From: Meloidogyne chitwoodi
Lineage: Eukaryota; Nematoda; Chromadorea; Rhabditida; Meloidogynidae
Direction of reading: 5' to 3'
Assembly (NCBI GenBank): GCA_015183035.1
Contig: JACZZP010000009.1
Coordinates: forward strand, 2,108,001 to 2,172,000
Length of the DNA: 64,000 bases
Of the stretch, positions 9,716-18,703 are shown piece by piece. Position numbers and translations under genes: made by a program. The notes beneath the pieces are model-generated. The model was not told where the DNA came from and did no database searches. It was given only the letters and a program-made list of their open reading frames with translations. How positions within the stretch are numbered: the stretch's first letter is position 1; each line of letters begins with the position of its first letter.

Positions 9716-12700
9716 CTATAGCTCTTCAGGCAATTCATTATCCCAAGTGAGTTTTAATTCCCATAATTTTTGAAGTAACCATTTTCCTTTAAGCAATGAT
9801 GGAGAAATGAGTCCGCATGGATCAAAACATTCTGCTATTGTTGCCAGAACTTGTCTTTTTGTCCATTTCTTTGTATCATTGCGTTTAGGTATAGGGAGCT
9901 TCAGAGTTAGAGTATCCGAAAAAGTGTCCCAATTAATACCTAAAATTTTTTGTTTAGCACCAGAATGTAGCTTTGACGTTCTGGCTTCTATGGGAAGCTT
10001 TTCGAAGGAAATGGCATTTAATTGTCTAGTTGCATTAGTAAAAATTTCACGAAAATTCCATCCGGCTTCCTGAAAAATTTTTCGTGCTTCCAGAATGTCC
10101 TTTTCCACTTCTGATTTGTCTTCGGCGCCAATTAAGAAGTTATCAACGTAGCCTGCTCTTTTTAATTTATTGGCAGTCGAGCTTTCATATTTTGATAAAT
10201 GATAGTCTACTGTCATTCCTAATATGGAAGGTGCACAATTTACACCGAATGTCACTCGCGCATATCTGAAGATTTTTAAATCATCGTCATTTTGTGACGA
10301 TGCTTGTTTTTTGCTGTCTTTAACCCATAGAAATCTCACGCAATCGCGATCTTCTTCCCTCAAACTAATTTGCAAAAAAGCTGCTTGTAAATCGCCAGCT
10401 ATTAAAAAAGTGGGAATACGACATCGCATAAGTAATCCACATAAATCTTGTATAGTTATTGGTCCTTGATGAAGGCAATCATTAAGCGAAGGATTATCCT
10501 TTCTGCTTTTTCCGCTCGCATTAAAAACTATCCGGAATTTTGTAAATGTTTTATCTTCTCTTACAACCGGAAAATGCGTTAGGTAATGAATTTGTCCCCC
10601 ATCATGTTGATTTTTTGGTATCTCTTCAATTATACCTTTTTCCACTTGATCATTAAACGTTTGTTCATAAAGTGCTAAATGTTGTGGATTCTTTCTTTGT
10701 TTCTCTTCTATTTGGATAAGAAGCATCGCCTTAGCCATTCTGTAATTGCTAGGTAATTTTGGACAGGGCTCTTTCCATAGCCATCCTGCTTCGTAACGTC
10801 CATCTTTAAACGTTAGCTGTGATTCAAATTTATTTCGTATTTTTTCATCTAATTTTTTATCGTTGGCATCTCCTATTCCGATGCCATCAAGAGAATACAT
10901 TTTTTCTAATTTATCTTCTAATGTTTCATTTCCATAATTATCTTCTTCAGTAATTACAACATTAGATCGATCAATAGAAGAAAAGGCTTTACTATTGGTA
11001 ATATTTCCTTTTCCTCCTATAACAGGGCCAATTGCGCTATCTGCTAGCCAAAGGCCGCAGTTTAACTTCTTTCTTCTTATTATATTTAATTCAAAAAAAT
11101 ATTCCACACCTAACAAAACGTCAGGTTCCACTACAGAATGTGGTATTTTATTAGTTTTTAAATCTGCCTCATTTTCATCTTCAGGCGACAAGACTACTGG
11201 CATTTGCGTGATCAAACTATTTAAATTGTTTAATTGCCCAACTTCAACAACCAATTGTCCCTTTTTATATTTTTCAATTCCAATTTTAAATATTTCAACC
11301 TGAAATTCAATCACGGGTGATCGATTTGCAGGGAATGGTTGTATTCTTTGTACCTCTTTTTGAGAAGTACACAATCCTAGTTTTTGAGCAATTCCTTTTC
11401 TTATGTAGGATCGTTGAGATCCACAATCTATAAATACTTTTCCCGTAGTCTTTTTATCTGGACTGGCAGGATTAAATATTGTTGCTTCGCGACAAAGCAA
11501 AATCCTTTTTTGACGCGGCTTTTGTACGAGAGCAGAATTTTGTAAAATATTCCCTGCGATTTTTATATTATTTTGCCTTTCATCCTTGTAAGTTTTTTCA
11601 CAAAGAGCCGTATTATGCCTTTCTTGACAGTGATAGCATTTAATAGGTCTAGTGCAATACCCATTGTGCTCTGGCTTTATACAAAAAAGGCATCTTTTTA
11701 GTTCAATTAATTTTTGGCGTCGCTCTTGTGCTGTACTGGTTTTTCGGCATTCGTCCCCCCAATGTCCATTTTTTCCACAAAATATACATGGGTATATAGG
11801 GGACCTCCTCCCGCCTTCAGTTTTGTTTTTTGATTTCGCATATTTATTTGCGATAATTTTATTTTCATCTTTATTATTTTTTGCCTCAGTATTTGCGAAG
11901 GTACTGGTAATCTCTTTTTCTCTAAAATTTTTCCCTCTATTTATGGGTTTATTTAAGTTTTTTGGCTTAAATTTATCATCCGCGCATTTTTCAGGATTTT
12001 TGCCATGAATGGAGAGGACCATTTCCTCTTTCTCAATCACTTCCCTTAGGGCTTTTCGGAATGTAGATGTATCCCAAGAAATATTCATACTTTTTGACAG
12101 CGCTTTCTTCGTTTGTATTTCTCGAAGAATTGGAATAGTAAGCTTCTTTTCTAAGCTCATCCAAACGCCTTGACCAGAAATATCTTGATCATTATTTTCT
12201 AAGAGACGACACAGTCTTTCTACTTCAATTGAAAATTTCCGACAATCTTGAAAATGTTGACAAGGAGCAAGATTTGCAAGTTGTGCGTGTAAATTTCTAG
12301 TATATTCTTCTTCATTGCCATATTTCTGTTTAAGTAGATCTATGGCAATTTCATAATCATTCAATTTTAATCCTTCTATGAGCAATTTAGCTTCTCCACT
12401 TACACACTGTTTTAATACGGCGTGTTTAATTTCATCACTTCCATCAGTTTCGTGGACAGTTGCATTAAATATTTGCCACCATTCGGGCCAATCAATTTGT
12501 CTTCCCGAAAATTTTCCAATTTCTTGCCTTGGTGGTTTAAAACTAAAACCAAACGACTTTTGGCCGCTGGTTGTATTCATCATGGAATTCCTTTCTTTTC
12601 TCTCTTCTTTTCTTTTTTCAGATTTTAATTTTCGTTCCAATTCTTTTAATTCGCTGAGCCTTATTCCGGCATTATTCAATCGTTCATCTATCTTGTAAAG

Positions 12701-12979
12701 GCTAGAAGCATCATCATATGCTGTTTCATTTATTTGCCTTTCTGCTTGTGAACATCTTTGAATTAAGTATGTCCATTTATTATTTGATTCTTTCAAATCA
12801 TTATATCCTTCAGTCAATTCTTCTATATCATTATTAAGTTGATCAAGAATTTCACATACTTCCAATAAATATTCTGAATTATTTGCTGCTTCTACCGGTT
12901 CTTTTGGAACTGGTTTGTCTATTATCGCCTGAACGCTTTCTGCCGCTCTTTTTGTGAGCGATTTAATTGGACGACTCAT
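9716..12979 (-). CDS. BEL/Pao gag, protease and reverse transcriptase
   Basis: 1,087 codons, ending at a TAG at 9,716-9,718. The N-terminal 350 residues are helical and charged, like the DUF1759 gag region. A CCHC knuckle (CIFCGKNGHWGDEC) lies near residue 396, and further Cys/His pairs follow to about 460. An aspartic protease motif (IDCGSQRSYI, DUF1758-like) is near residue 514. Reverse transcriptase follows, with the motif A aspartate in AGDLQAAFLQI and the motif C box read as YVDN near residue 942 instead of the usual YVDD. The stop lies between reverse transcriptase and RNase H. The same frame stays open beyond it, so it looks like a nonsense change and not a natural gene end. Confidence 0.9.
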   Translation of the reverse strand: MSRPIKSLTKRAAESVQAIIDKPVPKEPVEAANNSEYLLEVCEILDQLNNDIEELTEGYNDLKESNNKWTYLIQRCSQAERQINETAYDDASSLYKIDERLNNAGIRLSELKELERKLKSEKRKEERKERNSMMNTTSGQKSFGFSFKPPRQEIGKFSGRQIDWPEWWQIFNATVHETDGSDEIKHAVLKQCVSGEAKLLIEGLKLNDYEIAIDLLKQKYGNEEEYTRNLHAQLANLAPCQHFQDCRKFSIEVERLCRLLENNDQDISGQGVWMSLEKKLTIPILREIQTKKALSKSMNISWDTSTFRKALREVIEKEEMVLSIHGKNPEKCADDKFKPKNLNKPINRGKNFREKEITSTFANTEAKNNKDENKIIANKYAKSKNKTEGGRRSPIYPCIFCGKNGHWGDECRKTSTAQERRQKLIELKRCLFCIKPEHNGYCTRPIKCYHCQERHNTALCEKTYKDERQNNIKIAGNILQNSALVQKPRQKRILLCREATIFNPASPDKKTTGKVFIDCGSQRSYIRKGIAQKLGLCTSQKEVQRIQPFPANRSPVIEFQVEIFKIGIEKYKKGQLVVEVGQLNNLNSLITQMPVVLSPEDENEADLKTNKIPHSVVEPDVLLGVEYFFELNIIRRKKLNCGLWLADSAIGPVIGGKGNITNSKAFSSIDRSNVVITEEDNYGNETLEDKLEKMYSLDGIGIGDANDKKLDEKIRNKFESQLTFKDGRYEAGWLWKEPCPKLPSNYRMAKAMLLIQIEEKQRKNPQHLALYEQTFNDQVEKGIIEEIPKNQHDGGQIHYLTHFPVVREDKTFTKFRIVFNASGKSRKDNPSLNDCLHQGPITIQDLCGLLMRCRIPTFLIAGDLQAAFLQISLREEDRDCVRFLWVKDSKKQASSQNDDDLKIFRYARVTFGVNCAPSILGMTVDYHLSKYESSTANKLKRAGYVDNFLIGAEDKSEVEKDILEARKIFQEAGWNFREIFTNATRQLNAISFEKLPIEARTSKLHSGAKQKILGINWDTFSDTLTLKLPIPKRNDTKKWTKRQVLATIAECFDPCGLISPSLLKGKWLLQKLWELKLTWDNELPEEL

Positions 12980-13161
12980 ATTTTCAATTATATATTATTT
13001 TTAAATTTTAATAAATTTTACTTAATTTTTATTTTCTTTAAAGATTTAAACTTACTTTTCAAGTTTAAATTCCAAATTTGTGATTCAAGAAAGCCAACAA
13101 GTAGAGAATTTTCTCTTTATTATTAAGTAGTTAAATTTTCTTCCAAGTCAGGGTCGTCACT

Positions 13162-13630
13162 TGTTTGAACTTCTTAATTTTTTATAGAAGTTCAATGCTT
13201 ATTTTCACTTCCTTTGTGAAAATATTTAAAGTTATTTATTTAAGATTTATTTTATTTCAATTTTATCCAATAATTAACAATTTTATAATATAAAACAAAA
13301 ATTATTTTTATTTTGCTATAAGAATGAATAAGAAAAAAGCCAAGCGGGGGAGAGCAAGAGATAGTTTTATAGGCCAGTGAAAAATATAGCGAACGAAGGT
13401 TAGGGCACAGCTAGATTTTTATCTGAGAAGGAAAAATAAAAGCTTGTTTTTAGTTTAAAATACAGTCTTAAAATAAGAGGAAAGTAAAAAAAAAGGAATT
13501 AAGTGAATCATTGGACTTAAAATTATTATTAAGTGAAAATATGAATTATCTTAGATTTTATCTTTAAATTTTGTTTCCATTTGTACGCCTGCCTTTCTGT
13601 TTCTTGGACTTTGTTATCTCGGTCTCGACA
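13162..13630 (-). repeat. 5' LTR of the BEL/Pao element
   Basis: 469 bp, TG...CA, identical by eye over its full length to 3,486-3,954. Since the element is read on the minus strand, this right-hand copy is the 5' LTR. The internal sequence beginning just inside it (complement of about 13,145-13,161) is where a primer binding site is expected; I did not assign the tRNA. Confidence 0.93.
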
Positions 13631-14589
13631 AAAATTTAAATTTATTAAAATGTCTAAAATAAATTAAAAACTTGTTAACATTTATTAAGATATTCTAATT
13701 ATATAATTGAATTAACTATAATTTAATTAATAATTTTAAAACAATTTAAATTTATTTAATTTTTTAAATAAATTTATTTAAAAATTTCTTTAAAGAATAT
13801 ATTAAAAGTGAATAAATTTAAAAGATGAGGAAAGAATTTGAGAGAATTGCCAACATTATAAAAAAAAGAGATTTCGATGGATGTTTGATTGATTTTTATA
13901 AAATAAATCACACCCATCCTTTAAAATTAAAAAAAAATTAAATAAAATTCTTTTTAAATTAAATTTAAAAAATAAATTTAAATAATTTTGTTAATGTTTA
14001 GAAAATGAAAACTTTTAATTAAAATATTAAATAAAAATTAAAATAATGTGAATTTTATTAAAAAATAAGAAATTATATTATTTAAATAATTGGTGTTGAA
14101 AAAATATTTTAAATTTTAATATATTATTAAAAAAAAGAATATTTAAATAAATAATTAAAATTAATGGAATTATTAAAAAAAATAAAAAAAATATTTATAA
14201 AATAATTTTATAAATTATTGAAATGATAAAACTTGATAAAATACAAAATAATAACCAAAAATTATTTTTAATATTTTTTGGACTAAAATAACCAGTAGAT
14301 TAAATTGAGCATTTTGTGGTTTATAGAGTTTGATTATTTTATTGTTTGACGAAAAGTCATTTTCCTAAATACAGAAATATTACACTAATGGACGACGCAA
14401 AAGTAGCAGGACTGCTTAAAAAGAGAATCAATAAATATTTTTTTTGAATTTAATATTTTTAATTATTGTTTTTTAATATAAATATAACTAAATTATTATT
14501 TCAAATTTTAAATTATTTATTTTTATTCTATATTGCAAAATTAATTAATTAATAATTTTTAAACAGATCTTTTTTAATTTTTTTCAAAT
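13631..14589. other. AT-rich DNA upstream of cdk-5
   Basis: Mostly A/T runs. It contains a 38-codon frame at 13,825-13,941 (listed separately) and a 19-codon frame starting at 14,388 (MDDAKVAGLLKKRINK...) that could be an unrecognised first exon but has no clear donor. No promoter motif is evident for cdk-5. Confidence 0.5.
13825..13941 (+). CDS. Short frame with LIDFY motif, resembles 35,061-35,267
   Basis: Encodes 38 residues starting MRKEFERIANIIKKRDF and containing CLIDFYKINHTHPLKLKK. A second short frame at 35,061 has YLIDFYIPSQ followed by FPLKLIKKK, and the DNA around both is alignable. They are either two copies of a small gene or final exon, or remnants of one repeat. I do not recognise the family. 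Confidence 0.25.
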   Translation: MRKEFERIANIIKKRDFDGCLIDFYKINHTHPLKLKKN

Positions 14590-16278
14590 ATGGAAACTTT
14601 TAGTAATGAAATGGCAAATAATTATGATATGTTAGGAAAAATAGGAGAGGGAACATATGGAACAGTTTAATTTTTTTAATTAATTAATTTATTTTTATTT
14701 ATTTATTTAAAGGTTTTCAAAGCAAGGAGTAAAGAAAATGGACAAATTGTTGCTTTAAAAATTGTAAAATTGGATGATGAAGATGAGGTTAATTAAAATT
14801 AAAATAAATATTTATAAAATACAATGAACAAAATTAATTACTAAATTTTTTTAAATAATTTAAAAAGGGTAGCTTAATTATTTTTTAAAAATAGAGAATA
14901 AATTGATTTTTGACTTATTTGGAAAATATACTAGTGTATTATTAGTTCCCTTGCTATTTAGAATATCCACAATATTTAATATTATATTTTAATTAATTAA
15001 ATTAAAATAATTAATTTATTTTTAAAAAGGGTGTTCCATCATCTGCATTGCGTGAAATTTGTCTTTTACGTGAACTTAGACATGGAAATGTTGTCCGACT
15101 AAATGATGTAATACATACTGATAAAACATTAAATTTGGTTTTTGAATATTGGTTAATTTTTAATTTATTTAAAACTCCAAAACTTTTATTTTTTAAATTT
15201 TAGTGATCTAGATTTGCGAAAATTTTTTGACACACTTAATGGAAATATTGACGAAAAGGTTTTTTTAAATAAAAAAATAAAAGAAAAATAATAATTTAAA
15301 AAGGTTGTTCGTTCATTAATGCAACAACTTTTAGCTGGACTTAGTTATTGTCATGCTCATAATGTATTGCATAGAGATTTAAAACCACAAGTAATAATAA
15401 AATAATAATAAGGGGAAATTTCTGAAATATTTGAAATTAAATTAGAGTATTTATTCAAAAAAGTTTCAAAATATATTTTAAAAATTCAATTTTAAATAAA
15501 TTATTTAATATTTTTAAACAGAATTTGTTGATTAGCAGTAATATTAAAGACTCTCCCCCACAATTAAAATTGGCAGATTTTGGATTAGCTAGACCTTTTG
15601 GAATTCCTGTAATTTTTTTTTTTAAATTTTTATAAAAAATATTTAATATTTTTTAAAAGGTTCGCTGTTATAGTGCTGAGGTTGTAACACTTTGGCAAGT
15701 TTATTTTTAATTAAAAAAAAATAAAAATAAATTTAAAGGTATAGACCTCCAGATGTTCTTTTTGGTGCAAAACTTTATAATACATCTATTGATATTTGGT
15801 CTGCTGGATGTATTTTTGCTGGTATTTTTTTAAATTTTAATTTTTTAAATAATTAATTTAAAGAAATAGCTAATTGTGGTAAACCTCTATTTCCTGGAGC
15901 AGATGTTGATGATCAATTAAAAAGAATATTTAAATTATTGGGAACACCTAATGAAGTATTAAAATATAATTATTTTTTTAATTTTAAATATTTTATAATT
16001 AGTTGGAATGGCCTACAATGACTCATTTACCTGAATATAAACCTTATCCTCCATATCAAAGAGCTACAAATTGTTGGGAAAGAGCAATGCCTATACCAAA
16101 TGGATTGGCCAGAGATTTATTAAAAGTATTTTTATTTTTAATATTTAAATTAATTAAATTTATTTTTAAGCATCTTCTTGCTTGTAATCCACAGCACAGA
16201 ATTAATGCAGATGTTGCACTTTCACATAAATATTTTACTACTAATTTCTCTTCTTTAAATATAGGAAAAAAGATTTAA
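14590..16278 (+). CDS. cdk-5: Cyclin-dependent kinase 5 (11 exons)
   Basis: Exons: 14590-14664, 14713-14787, 15030-15151, 15204-15258, 15304-15390, 15522-15608, 15660-15694, 15739-15821, 15864-15955, 16003-16125, 16171-16278. The frame is kept throughout, giving 313 residues. Motifs: glycine loop GEGTYG, the CDK5-type helix PSSALRE (PSTAIRE in CDK1), [25 protein letters not shown], and [21 protein letters not shown]. All catalytic residues are present. CDK5 is a proline-directed Ser/Thr kinase of neurons that is activated by p35-type partners and, in nematodes, acts in synaptic transport. A small insertion ([10 protein letters not shown]) sits before the DFG strand. Intron 7 begins GC rather than GT. 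The N-terminal extension ([11 protein letters not shown]) is longer than usual by about 8 residues. Confidence 0.95.
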
Positions 16279-16475
16279 TTATATTTTATATTAATTTTAA
16301 AACATTTAAATAAAAAATGATCTCATTAAAAAAAAAATAATGTATTAGACAAATATTAAGATAAAAATTAAAAAAAATTTCTTGTGATTTTATTGATATT
16401 TTAAAAATTTGAAAATAAACTATTTAATTTTTATCCGTTGTAGGTCTTCTGACTCTGGGTATTCTGGGCGTGCTA

Positions 16476-16800
16476 GGAAAATTGGGCAGTGGAATATTGG
16501 GCAGTGAAGAAACAGTACAAAAACTTGCAAGAAAAATACAAAAATACATGAAAAATACAAAAACACTTTAAAAAAATTTTTGTTTTACTGATGTATTTGT
16601 GTTTTTATGTATTTTTGTATTGTATTTTTATTTTTTCATATATAATTTGAAAAACACAAAAATGTATTTTTATGTAAAAAACACAAAAATACATAAATCT
16701 TTTTTGTATTTTTGTGCTTCACATATATTTTTGTATTTTTCATGTATTTTTGTATTTTTCTTGCAAGTTTTTGTACTGTTTCTTCACTGCCCAATTTTCC
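16476..16800. mobile_element. Long hairpin with A/T-rich word repeats in its arms
   Basis: A near-perfect inverted repeat. The left arm from 16,476 (GGAAAATTGGGCAGT, with a second TTGGGCAGTGAAGAAACAG at 16,497) is matched by the complement of the right arm ending at 16,800. Inside the arms the word ACAAAAATAC is repeated, and the loop is of similar composition. No target duplication is obvious; the left end is partly duplicated (GGGCAGTG twice). Confidence 0.7.
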
Positions 16801-16968
16801 GGGAGCCATTCTGGAGACAGATGGTTTGTAAAAACTTAAGGATTAAACCCATATCAAGGTTTCGATAATAGAACTATTAGTATATTACAACGTTGATTGG
16901 ATTTGCTTTTTTAATTTTGTTTTAAAATTTTGACATTATCTAAAAATTAATATAAAAATTAAATTGTG
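16801..16968. repeat. Fragment shared with 56,250-56,300 (inverse orientation)
   Basis: The segment around 16,876-16,905 (TACAACGTTGATTGGATTTG) is the reverse complement of 56,256-56,285, and the similarity extends a little into the T-rich flank. It is likely the end of a dispersed repeat that is otherwise not conserved here. Confidence 0.5.
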
Positions 16969-17094
16969 GTAAGTTTTTTTAATTGATGAAAGCCAGTGAT
17001 TAAACAAAACTTAACTTTTGGCTAATTGTATAACTAAATTGCACGTTCAAAAATAGAAGATGAAATGCGTTAACTAAATTTTGGTAACTTTTTT
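16969..17094 (+). repeat. Partial tandem copy of the gene-family upstream region
   Basis: About 125 bp (from ATTGTGGTAAG to TTTTGGTAAC) repeat, with changes, the first 125 bp of the promoter region that follows at 17,095: the same order of AATTGA, GAAAGC, GATTAAACA, ACTTTTGGC, GTTCAAAAATA and AATGCGTTAACT. Confidence 0.6.
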
Positions 17095-17518
17095 TTTAAT
17101 TGAAGAAAGCAGTTGATTAAACAGAAATTAAGTTAACTTTTGGCCTTAAATGGATAATTAAATGCAAATGAATATTCATGTTCAAAAATATAATTTTAAA
17201 TGCGTTAACTTTTATTTTATTGTTGGCAATTTAATTCACTTGATATTTATTTGTTTATTTAAGAACAGTATAAAAAGCCTCCCTTTTAGTAAGTAATATG
17301 TATTTCATTCAATTAAACATTCCTCTAATATAAATTTTAAAATCTTCTTAATTAAGAGAGTTGTTGAATATAAGCGTTATCTTACATAGAAATAAACCAA
17401 AAACCTAGAAAAAAGTTTATCAAGAATTCTTGGGCAAAATTTAGTAAAAAATAATTTTCTTATTTAAATAATACCTAAAACTATAAACATTTTAGAATAT
17501 CTAAAAAATATTTATAAA
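17095..17518 (+). promoter_or_regulatory. Duplicated 5' region of secreted-protein gene 2
   Basis: Matches 1-417 closely. The TATA-like TATAAAAAGCC lies at 17,269-17,279, and the motif AATTCTTGGGCAAAAT is at 17,425-17,440. A partial extra copy lies directly upstream. Confidence 0.6.
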
Positions 17519-18331
17519 ATGAAATATATAATAATTGTATTCCTTTTAACTTTTATTCTCTATAATAATATGGTTGATTCTGATTTAATTGACTTTAAAA
17601 AATGTAATATGGGGGCTTCAATTATTGTGAACATGGTTTGTTAATTATTATATTTAAAATTAATTTATTAAAAATTCCTGGGCAAAATCATTAACACCAA
17701 TAAAAACCTAAAAATAAATACATATAAAAAATTATAATACATTAGTTTTTATCAATACAAATATCCTTTTTAGATAAAGAAATTGCGAACATGTGACGGA
17801 AAAAGCAAGGATACAAATAAAAAAATGGGTAATTATTTTATAAAATTAAAAAAATTTATCATTCAAAATTTTTTATTTTTAGTTAGTGAATGCTGTAATC
17901 ATGCAAAGTAAGTTGATTTAATAATTCTATCCATTAACAGTCACTATATAAAATTATTTAAATATTTATTTTTAAAATTTCTCAAAATTAGGGCTGGGAC
18001 AATAACAACTACCTATTTGTGATAAAAAATTAGCTGGGGAACAATAACCTAAACTTTTTTAATATTTTTTGAATGCATAATTTTGGTATAGGGATTAAAT
18101 TCGTAACAAATCAATTATATTTTTGTATAAGAATATCAATACTTAAAAAACCCTTTATTATTTTTATTTAGTATAATTTACTATAAAATTTAATAAAAAT
18201 TATTATAGAAACCAGGAACATAGAGCTAAAAGCTTTTGTCATTGCATGGAGGTTAATAATTTAAAATTATTTTTTAAAAAAGTAAAATTTTATTTTAGAA
18301 CCAGTGGAAGCGTGCACTACTCAGTGTATAA
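17519..18331 (+). CDS. Small secreted cysteine-rich protein, copy 2 (final exon uncertain)
   Basis: Exons 17519-17635, 17774-17828, 17883-17907, 18209-18251 and probably 18299-18331. The signal peptide MKYIIIVFLLTFILYNN is like that of copy 1. Exon 3 (25 nt, ...SECCNHA) aligns with copy 1 exon 3 (...NDCKEL). Cysteines through exon 4 read C..C..CC..CxC. The fifth exon, read in phase, gives only NQWKRALLSV before a stop. In another phase the same exon continues with two more cysteines (ACTTQC) to a stop at about 18,364. The final exon therefore either lost phase or uses a junction I have not found. The gene may be a young diverged paralogue or a decaying one. Confidence 0.55.
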
Positions 18332-18499
18332 AATCAAGAGGTGTTAAGAATGCGAGGGGGATTTAAAAATTATTTTTGGATGAAGCGCCGGGAGGAATTG
18401 AAAATATTTTGGGTGTGGAAAGCCTGCGGCTTTGAAAGGGTCCTAGCAGGGATTTTTTGTCTGGAATATTTGCGTCATGAATGTTGTAAAACTGTGGTC

Positions 18500-18703
18500 G
18501 GTTTAAAGTATGGTGAGTTTAAAAGTGGTGGTGCACCCTCCGCCGTTTGAGGGTCTTCGGCCTTCAAACGTCCCGCTAAAAGTTTGAATATTGTGGTGGG
18601 TTATAAGTCGTATTGAGATCAAGTGGTGGTGCAACCCTCCGGCTTTTGAGAGCTTCGGTCCTCAAACGCCTGCTAAAAGTTTGAAAGTTGTGGTTGGTTA
18701 GCA
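18500..18703. repeat. Two tandem copies of a ~105-bp GC-richer unit
   Basis: Copy 1 spans about 18,500-18,597 and copy 2 about 18,598-18,703. Shared strings include AAGTGGTGGTGCA, ACCCTCCG, a TCTTCGG or GCTTCGG stem and TGCTAAAAGTTTGAA. Each has a small internal hairpin (GTTTGAGG...CTTCAAAC). No coding sense. Confidence 0.7.

Larger units (their letters stand above)
3486..13630 (-). mobile_element. BEL/Pao LTR retrotransposon with envelope-like region
   Basis: This is a complete-length element of 10,145 bp, read right to left. The two 469-bp LTRs start TG and end CA. The flanking bases are A-runs on both sides (AAAA left, AAAA right), consistent with a 4-bp target duplication but not proof of one. 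Order on the minus strand: 5' LTR, gag with CCHC knuckles, aspartic protease, reverse transcriptase, RNase H, integrase, a linker region, then an envelope-like segment with membrane spans. A purine-rich tract beside the left LTR (3,955-3,965, complement) fits a polypurine tract. The identical LTRs imply recent insertion, but the pol frame is broken twice, so the copy is not autonomous as read unless the breaks are sequence errors or are suppressed. Confidence 0.93.

Noticed and set aside
4486..12698. Plus-strand frames inside the BEL element
   Set aside because: Shadows of the minus-strand gag, pol and envelope frames; no motifs.
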